Under the pieces are notes generated by a model. That model was not told the origin of the DNA and searched no databases. It was given only the letters and a program-made list of their open reading frames with translations. From the NCBI GenBank assembly GCA_002469545.1, contig DKMK01000108.1, positions 10,822 to 16,438 on the forward strand: a stretch of DNA of 5,617 bases, written 5' to 3'. Positions 1-3,398 of the stretch are shown here, piece by piece. This DNA comes from Rhodobacterales bacterium UBA7416. Its GTDB lineage: Bacteria; Pseudomonadota; Alphaproteobacteria; Rhodobacterales; Rhodobacteraceae. Positions within the stretch are counted from its first letter, which is position 1; each line of letters starts with the position of its first letter. The translations under genes and the position numbers were made by a program.

Positions 1-161
1 TTCAAACCATCACGTAAGTCTGGAATTGCACGACTGACGATAACCGACATCGCATAGTCCAAATAAGAGGACTTCATTTCCTCTTCAATGGTAATTTGAG
101 GGCCGTCATAAACGGGCGTATCTGGGGTATCGTCTGTTGGGTTTTCTATGTCGTCACTCAC
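1..161 (-). CDS. gyrA: DNA gyrase subunit A, N-terminal fragment (cut by window edge)
   Basis: GyrA is the breakage-and-reunion subunit of DNA gyrase, the A2B2 type II topoisomerase that introduces negative supercoils using ATP. Only 53 full codons are present; the rest lies beyond base 1. After an acidic, variable N-terminal stretch (residues 1-20) the protein reads IEEEMKSSYLDYAMS and then SRAIPDLRDGL (about residues 25-53), which is the highly conserved start of GyrA. ParC is less likely because its equivalent segment normally reads differently around YLDYAMSVI. The catalytic tyrosine and the quinolone-resistance region are not in the window. The start is taken as GTG at 161-159: it is preceded by AGGTGAG at a suitable distance, and no ATG lies between it and the conserved block. 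The upstream minus-strand gene ends 150 bp away, so gyrA probably has its own promoter or a long leader. Identity is secure; the exact start is fairly secure. Confidence 0.95.
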   Translation of the reverse strand, partial: MSDDIENPTDDTPDTPVYDGPQITIEEEMKSSYLDYAMSVIVSRAIPDLRDGL

Positions 162-170
162 GGTCTGCTC

Positions 171-202
171 ACCTGCTATATTTTGTGATATTGATAGCAG
201 GT
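171..202 (-). promoter_or_regulatory. Inverted repeat overlapping the gyrA ribosome binding site
   Basis: A perfect 9-bp inverted repeat is present: ACCTGCTAT at 171-179 and ATAGCAGGT at 194-202, separated by 14 nt. On the minus-strand transcript the 3' arm ends in AGGT, which is the first part of the probable gyrA Shine-Dalgarno AGGTGAG, nine bases before the GTG start. Folding would therefore hide part of the ribosome binding site. The same dyad could instead be a protein-binding operator. The repeat is seen directly; its function is inferred. Confidence 0.5.
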
Positions 203-208
203 TTCGGG

Positions 209-234
209 ATAAAACGCAACTTGTAGTGTTTTAT
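209..234 (-). other. AT-rich stem-loop between the oxidoreductase gene and gyrA
   Basis: Nine pairs form between 209-217 (ATAAAACGC) and 226-234 (GTGTTTTAT), including one wobble-type mismatch at 216/227, around an 8-nt loop. In the minus direction the 3' arm contains TTTT followed by ATCCCG, so it is a poor match to an intrinsic terminator. It may be a weak terminator for the upstream oxidoreductase gene, a leader structure or an operator. No choice can be made from sequence alone. Confidence 0.3.
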
Positions 235-239
235 GTTAC

Positions 240-264
240 GCGATGCGACAAAGATCGCCGCATC
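240..264 (-). other. GC-rich dyad with two competing pairings
   Basis: GATGCG (242-247) pairs with CGCATC (259-264), leaving an 11-nt loop. The overlapping GCGAT (240-244) can instead pair with ATCGC (254-258). The two stems share bases and exclude each other. No U-tract follows in the minus direction. A structural or regulatory role in the gyrA leader is possible but unproven; the arms are short enough to arise by chance. Confidence 0.25.
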
Positions 265-274
265 AGTTTAATTT

Positions 275-303
275 ATTTAATATCAGTTAGTTAAACGCAG
301 CAA
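275..303 (-). promoter_or_regulatory. Candidate gyrA promoter (weak match)
   Basis: On the minus strand TTGCTG (303-298) and TTAAAT (280-275) are separated by 17 bp, matching the sigma-70-type consensus at 3 of 6 and 4 of 6 positions. Transcription would begin near 268 and give a leader of about 107 nt containing the three dyads listed above. The 150-bp gap between the oxidoreductase and gyrA makes a promoter here reasonable, but the AT-rich sequence could match by chance. Confidence 0.22.
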
Positions 304-311
304 TCAGACTC

Positions 312-1274
312 TTAAACCTGACGAGACAGCGGAATGACTTCGTACCCAGTTTCCTCTGGCTCATCATCAGCCATTTCTGCCGGGAATCCCGGCGCCGTGA
401 TCGACAACCCAGTGGCTTCCTCTAACCTCTTGATGATGTTTGGCGACCATTCACGCGGCCCAAAACGCTCTATCCCATCTGCGAACATTTCAATCAACAA
501 CGGTGAAATCTCTAACGGAACATTATGGCGATCTGCAATATCTTGGAACAATCCGATATCCTTGGCCACCAAGTCCATTGTAAAGCTGATATCGCGTGAA
601 CCGTTTAGAATGACCTGACTTTCGGTTTCATGAACAAACGACGTTCCAGAGCTAATTTTAATCGCCTCATAGGCCGTACCCAGATCCATACCAGCCGCTT
701 TACACGTCGTTAACGCTTCTGCACATGACAACAAATTAGCGGTTGCCAGATAATTGGTGACAACCTTCAACACTGAAGCAGAACCAAGTTCGCCAGTATG
801 CAACAAACGACGTCCCATTTTTTGAAGAAGCGGGAAAATTGTTTCAAAGGTTTCACGCGTACAACCCGCAAAAATCGCGATATTACCTGTATCAGCACGA
901 TGGCATCCGCCAGAAACAGGACAATCCACCGCCTGGCCGCCTTTCTCTGCAACTTTAGCACCCAATCGCGTGACTTCAGTTTGGTCTGTTGTGGACATTT
1001 CCATCCAGATTTTTCCGGGCGCCATACCTGCCAATAATCCGTCATCAGATTCCATCACCATCGCAGAGGCAGCAGGTGAGGGTAGACAAGTGATCACAGC
1101 ATCACATGTTTTCATCAGCTCTTTGTTTGAGGACACTGTTTTCGCACCACGCGCTACAAAGTCATTAACAAGGTCAGCGTTAAGATCGCGAACATATAAC
1201 TCTACACCGTTGCGTAGCAGTGATCCCGACAGTTTCCCACCAACGTTACCCAAGCCAATAAATCCAATTTTCAT
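312..1274 (-). CDS. 3-hydroxyisobutyrate dehydrogenase-like NAD(P)-dependent oxidoreductase
   Basis: This 320-residue protein belongs to the beta-hydroxyacid dehydrogenase family (3-hydroxyisobutyrate, tartronate semialdehyde and related 6-phosphogluconate-type enzymes), cytosolic NAD(P)-dependent oxidoreductases of small hydroxyacids. The Rossmann fold opens the protein with GLGNVG at residues 7-12. Asp30 at the end of the second strand suggests a preference for NAD over NADP. The substrate loop PVSGG is at 119-123. The catalytic lysine motif GxxxKxxxN gives Lys170 and Asn174, and KDIGL at 238-242 is the conserved C-terminal substrate-side motif. The active site therefore looks intact. Length is slightly above the usual 290-300, because of an acidic tail with DDEPEE around 303-308. 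The ATG at 1274 is supported by AGGGAG six bases upstream and by the Rossmann motif starting at once. The specific substrate is not readable, so no gene symbol is given. The gene lies 80 bp after the TerB-domain gene and 150 bp before gyrA, with no obvious functional link to either. Confidence 0.88.
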   Translation of the reverse strand: MKIGFIGLGNVGGKLSGSLLRNGVELYVRDLNADLVNDFVARGAKTVSSNKELMKTCDAVITCLPSPAASAMVMESDDGLLAGMAPGKIWMEMSTTDQTEVTRLGAKVAEKGGQAVDCPVSGGCHRADTGNIAIFAGCTRETFETIFPLLQKMGRRLLHTGELGSASVLKVVTNYLATANLLSCAEALTTCKAAGMDLGTAYEAIKISSGTSFVHETESQVILNGSRDISFTMDLVAKDIGLFQDIADRHNVPLEISPLLIEMFADGIERFGPREWSPNIIKRLEEATGLSITAPGFPAEMADDEPEETGYEVIPLSRQV

Positions 1275-1281
1275 GTTTATC

Positions 1282-1324
1282 TCCCTAAATCAGACGTCCA
1301 ACCAACGACAGTTTAGTTTAGGAA
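1282..1324 (-). promoter_or_regulatory. Inverted repeat over the oxidoreductase ribosome binding site
   Basis: On the minus-strand transcript TTCCTAAA (1324-1317) can pair with TTTAGGGA (1289-1282) over eight positions with one G-U wobble and a 27-nt loop. The 3' arm includes most of the Shine-Dalgarno AGGGAG that serves the ATG at 1274. The stem is AU-rich with a long loop, so stability would be modest. Its value comes mainly from resembling the arrangement at the two neighbouring genes. Confidence 0.3.
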
Positions 1325-1338
1325 TCTAGAACACATGC

Positions 1339-1353
1339 GACATTTTTTATGCC
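1339..1353 (-). other. Short hairpin with A5 loop just after the TerB-domain gene
   Basis: In the minus direction, one base after the TAA stop, GGCAT and ATGTC can pair over five positions (one G-U) around AAAAA. No U-tract follows, so it is not a standard intrinsic terminator. It resembles the small hairpin that follows the ssb stop codon. The stem is short and may be chance. Confidence 0.2.
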
Positions 1354-1354
1354 G

Positions 1355-1984
1355 TTATTCGACCATTAACTTATTTGGATTTTGCTCAAAGTAATCAACC
1401 CAGACCGCATCAAAGAAGGCTTGATTGATACGCAATCCTTTGCACAAGCGTCGCGAATATTCCCGTTCTTCTTTGCGAAGCTTACCATCGGCTGCAATCA
1501 CATCGAAAAGCGCTATCAAAATTTCGCGTTTATGATCCATACTCATCCCTGTAATGACACCTTGGATATCGTGCGCGTTGAATTGACTGGAAGCGATTTC
1601 AATCACCTTTTCAATCTCAAGGTGTGAAATCTTACGCCGCGTCAAATTTTCTATTGTTTGTCGGATTTTCTTGATTTCACTCGTTGCTACTTCGTGGTCA
1701 GCCTTTGCAACACTTGCCATCATTAAGATGACATTTTGATCTTTAATCGAAAATTTTCTTAGAAGCCGGCGCTTACGTGTTGAATCTTTTTTCACGTGAT
1801 TAATGTAGATATAAAAAGGAGACAGTAAAATTGCCAAAGTAATGACAACTAATATACCATCAATTACAGATTTATCGGCGCTAATCAGTATCTGATCATT
1901 CAAGAGAGACTGCGCCAGCGCAGGGTTTACGTAAAGCGAAAGAATAATTGAATATATGCCAGTAAGCGTAAGTATTTTAAACAT
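1355..1984 (-). CDS. Membrane-anchored TerB-domain protein of unknown function
   Basis: This 209-residue protein has a hydrophobic N-terminus (residues 1-24) ending in PALA, a good signal peptidase I site, then a transmembrane helix at about 43-62. The very basic stretch KKDSTRKRR (65-73) predicts that the following domain is cytoplasmic. Residues about 82-195 look like the all-helical TerB/DjlA-N-like domain: two acidic segments, AKADHEVATSEI (93-104) and AADGKLRKEERE (164-175), sit at the usual positions for the metal-binding motifs of this fold. TerB itself is a tellurite-resistance-associated protein, but TerB-like domains occur widely and this is not evidence of tellurite resistance. No J-domain (HPD) is present, so it is not DjlA. 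The ATG at 1984 is supported by GAGG five bases upstream, inside an inverted repeat. It follows ssb by 88 bp on the same strand, with no other ter gene nearby. Domain assignment is by pattern recognition; function is unknown. Confidence 0.75.
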   Translation of the reverse strand: MFKILTLTGIYSIILSLYVNPALAQSLLNDQILISADKSVIDGILVVITLAILLSPFYIYINHVKKDSTRKRRLLRKFSIKDQNVILMMASVAKADHEVATSEIKKIRQTIENLTRRKISHLEIEKVIEIASSQFNAHDIQGVITGMSMDHKREILIALFDVIAADGKLRKEEREYSRRLCKGLRINQAFFDAVWVDYFEQNPNKLMVE

Positions 1985-2036
1985 AAAAACCTCAAATGCT
2001 GATTGTCTGGGCGTGCCAGTTTGTCATCATTTGAGG
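1985..2036 (-). promoter_or_regulatory. 9-bp hairpin followed by T5: ssb terminator or RBS-occluding leader of the TerB gene
   Basis: CCTCAAATG at 1990-1998 and CATTTGAGG at 2028-2036 are perfect 9-bp inverted arms. A smaller stem, CTGG (2007-2010) with CCAG (2016-2019), sits inside the 29-nt loop. Read on the minus strand, the 3' arm is followed at once by TTTTT and then the ATG of the TerB-domain gene. The element thus has the stem-plus-U-tract form of an intrinsic terminator for ssb, while its 3' arm also contains the GAGG ribosome binding site of the next gene. The long loop is unusual for a terminator. The structure is clear in sequence; which role it plays is inferred. Confidence 0.55.
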
Positions 2037-2057
2037 TCTAAATTCTTTTAGTTCAAC

Positions 2058-2072
2058 CTGTCTTTTTGACAG
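2058..2072 (-). other. Small hairpin immediately after the ssb stop codon
   Basis: CTGTC (2058-2062) and GACAG (2068-2072) are perfect 5-bp arms around a 5-nt loop that reads AAAAA on the minus-strand transcript. With one bulged base the stem can grow by two A-T pairs into the stop codon. No U-tract follows, so it is not a standard terminator; it might protect the ssb mRNA 3' end or be incidental. Confidence 0.3.
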
Positions 2073-2591
2073 TTAGAACGGAATTTCGTCATCCAAATCA
2101 CTAGGGCTTGGCATAGATTGCCCGCCTTGGTTGTTTCCACCAGAAGACTGCCCGCCACCTGACTGTTGACCTTGACCAGATGAGTAACCACCACCTTGCC
2201 CGCCGCCGTAACCACCGCCACCAGCGCTGTCGCCGCCTGAACGGCCATCCAGCATAGTCAGTGTTCCACCAAAGCCTTGAATTACAACTTCGGTCGAATA
2301 ACGGTCATTTCCAGATTGATCTTGCCACTTTCGGGTCTGCAAAGCACCTTCAACAAACACCTTGGAACCTTTTTTCAGGTATTGTTCACAAACGCGCACC
2401 AATCCTTCAGAAAAGATAGCAACAGTGTGCCATTCGGTCTTTTCACGATTTTCACCAGTGTTTTTATCGCGCCAGCGTTCTGACGTAGCGATACGCAAGT
2501 TGCATACCTTGCCGCCGTTTTGAAAAGTGCGGATTTCAGGGTCAGCACCCAAGTTACCGATAAGCATTACTTTGTTTAATGAGCCAGCCAT
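2073..2591 (-). CDS. ssb: Single-stranded DNA-binding protein
   Basis: SSB coats single-stranded DNA as a homotetramer during replication, recombination and repair, and recruits partner proteins through its acidic tail. The 172-residue length is typical. The OB-fold occupies about residues 1-112: NKVMLIGNLGADPE at 6-19, then the DNA-stacking aromatics Trp40, Trp54, Phe60 and Trp89 at positions matching the E. coli protein, and the TRKWQDQSG segment around 86-94. Residues about 118-160 form a Gly/Gln/Ser-rich flexible linker. The protein ends in DLDDEIPF, the canonical C-terminal tip bound by SSB partners. The ATG at 2591 has GAGG seven bases upstream. ssb is divergent from the transglycosylase gene, with uvrA beyond it, so promoters for both directions should lie in the 113-bp region between. 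No GTTC-N7-GTTC LexA site of the alphaproteobacterial type is visible there. Identity is certain. Confidence 0.98.
   Translation of the reverse strand: MAGSLNKVMLIGNLGADPEIRTFQNGGKVCNLRIATSERWRDKNTGENREKTEWHTVAIFSEGLVRVCEQYLKKGSKVFVEGALQTRKWQDQSGNDRYSTEVVIQGFGGTLTMLDGRSGGDSAGGGGYGGGQGGGYSSGQGQQSGGGQSSGGNNQGGQSMPSPSDLDDEIPF
2112..2237 (-). repeat. Low-complexity Gly-rich linker coding segment of ssb
   Basis: The part of ssb encoding roughly residues 119-160 is built of repeated GGN glycine codons with Gln and Ser, appearing on the plus strand as runs of CCACC and CCGCC. This is the normal intrinsically disordered linker of SSB. The repetitive composition makes it prone to length variation and also opens a spurious second reading frame on the same strand. 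Confidence 0.6.
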
Positions 2592-2704
2592 TTAATATCC
2601 TCGACGAATCTTGATTTGCGTTTTGTTAACCATAGCTTCTTAGGGCGTTTATAAAAGGTGAAAATCCGCCCAATAATTTTAAATATTTTATCTTTTGCGT
2701 AAAA
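2592..2704. promoter_or_regulatory. Divergent ssb / transglycosylase intergenic region
   Basis: This 113-bp region must hold promoters for both divergent genes. Seen in it: the ssb Shine-Dalgarno (GAGGA at 2602-2598 on the minus strand); a TTTATAAA palindrome at 2648-2655 that could supply a -10 element in either direction (TATAAA); a 5-bp GC-rich dyad, GGGCG at 2643-2647 and CGCCC at 2667-2671, that brackets it; and an AT-rich tract at 2672-2695. No convincing -35 hexamer pairs with the candidate -10 at 16-18 bp in either direction, so exact promoters cannot be placed. Confidence 0.4.
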
Positions 2705-3316
2705 ATGGTTATAGCGGGAGCTGAAACGAGTATTTTGACAATGATTATTAACAAAGTTTTCATCACATTGACTATGGTTGGGGCAATTCTTGTTGTGCCA
2801 ACGACAGGCTATTCGCGAAGCAAACCTTTACTTCTTCCAAAACACACACGTTTGTTGGACAATCGCCTTTCGAAACAATACAGCGCGTCCAATACAAAAT
2901 ATGGAATTGCGGCACCAACTTACGAGACAATCCCCAATTACCGTGGCCGCTACAAAGGTGTTTATGAACCGATGGCAGCCACTGCTGCGCGTAAATATGG
3001 CGTACCTGTGGATTTGTTCAAGCGATTGGTTCAACAAGAAAGCAATTGGAACCCCAAGGCGCGTTCCAACAAGGGTGCAATGGGCTTAGCTCAGTTAATG
3101 CCAGTAACCGCACGGACATTGGGCGTAAACCCGCGTGATCCAAAACAAAACCTCGAAGGTGGCGCCAAATATCTGGCACAACAATATGCCACTTTCAAAA
3201 GCTGGCGCTTAGCACTGGCCGCTTACAACGCAGGCCCAGGTGCAGTCCAAAAATACAATGGCGTACCTCCGTACAAAGAAACAAGAAATTACGTTAAGAT
3301 CATTCTCGGTAACTGA
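2705..3316 (+). CDS. Exported SLT-family lytic transglycosylase
   Basis: This is a small lytic transglycosylase, which cleaves the MurNAc-GlcNAc bond of peptidoglycan in the periplasm to leave 1,6-anhydro-MurNAc ends. The catalytic domain spans about residues 86-200: QQESNWNP holds the catalytic Glu112, followed by GAMGLAQLMP (124-133), AAYNAGPG (172-179) and ETRNYV (192-197), the usual order of SLT/goose-lysozyme-like motifs. The domain ends at the C-terminus, with no LysM or SPOR module. The N-terminus carries a hydrophobic signal sequence (about 19-36). The open frame begins at ATG 2705 without a recognisable Shine-Dalgarno. An in-frame ATG at 2741 (residue 13) would give a more typical signal peptide starting MIINK, with a weak GAG ten bases upstream, and may be the true start. 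No lipobox cysteine is present, so it is probably soluble periplasmic. It is divergent from ssb and 82 bp ahead of uvrA; co-transcription with uvrA is possible but not evident. Family is certain, subtype is not. Confidence 0.9.
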   Translation: MVIAGAETSILTMIINKVFITLTMVGAILVVPTTGYSRSKPLLLPKHTRLLDNRLSKQYSASNTKYGIAAPTYETIPNYRGRYKGVYEPMAATAARKYGVPVDLFKRLVQQESNWNPKARSNKGAMGLAQLMPVTARTLGVNPRDPKQNLEGGAKYLAQQYATFKSWRLALAAYNAGPGAVQKYNGVPPYKETRNYVKIILGN

Positions 3317-3330
3317 TTTATTTTCTTGTT

Positions 3331-3357
3331 TTGTTCTCTTCTAAAATCTAACATAAT
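3331..3357 (+). promoter_or_regulatory. Candidate uvrA promoter (weak match)
   Basis: CATAAT at 3352-3357 matches five of six bases of the -10 consensus. The best upstream hexamer is TTGTTC at 3331-3336, a 3 of 6 match with a short 15-bp spacer. A start near 3364 would give a leader of about 35 nt. GTTC at 3333-3336 is a lone half of the alphaproteobacterial LexA motif GTTC-N7-GTTC; the second half is absent (AAAT at that place). Confidence 0.28.
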
Positions 3358-3364
3358 GCGATAG

Positions 3365-3380
3365 GCCCATTTTCGTGGGC
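3365..3380 (+). other. Hairpin in the uvrA leader
   Basis: GCCCA (3365-3369) pairs with TGGGC (3376-3380) around a 6-nt loop TTTTCG. It lies 18 bases upstream of the uvrA ATG and is followed by AGGTATC, not a T-run, so it is not an intrinsic terminator for the transglycosylase gene. The ribosome binding region AGGGTAGGG stays outside the stem. It may stabilise the 5' end of the uvrA mRNA or be incidental. Confidence 0.35.
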
Positions 3381-3398
3381 AGGTATCAGGGTAGGGTC

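Noticed and set aside
334..618. 94-codon plus-strand open frame
   Set aside because: Antisense to the oxidoreductase gene, which has all its family motifs; the peptide shows no recognisable domain.
767..1045. 92-codon minus-strand open frame
   Set aside because: Same strand but different frame inside the intact oxidoreductase gene; no domain recognised.
970..1329. 119-codon plus-strand open frame
   Set aside because: Antisense to the start of the oxidoreductase gene; Ser/Thr-rich composition typical of a shadow frame.
1382..1627. 81-codon plus-strand open frame
   Set aside because: Antisense to the TerB-domain coding region; no domain or start signal.
1355..1984. TerB-domain protein as a DjlA co-chaperone or a tellurite-resistance determinant
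   Set aside because: No J-domain with HPD is present, and no other ter-operon gene is nearby; the domain alone does not show either function.
2048..2248. 66-codon minus-strand open frame overlapping the ssb tail
   Set aside because: It arises from the repetitive glycine codons of the ssb linker read in another frame; no ribosome binding site and no recognisable domain.
3365..3380. Hairpin after the transglycosylase gene as its terminator
   Set aside because: No T-run follows the stem, and it lies just ahead of the uvrA ribosome binding site, so it is better seen as part of the uvrA leader.
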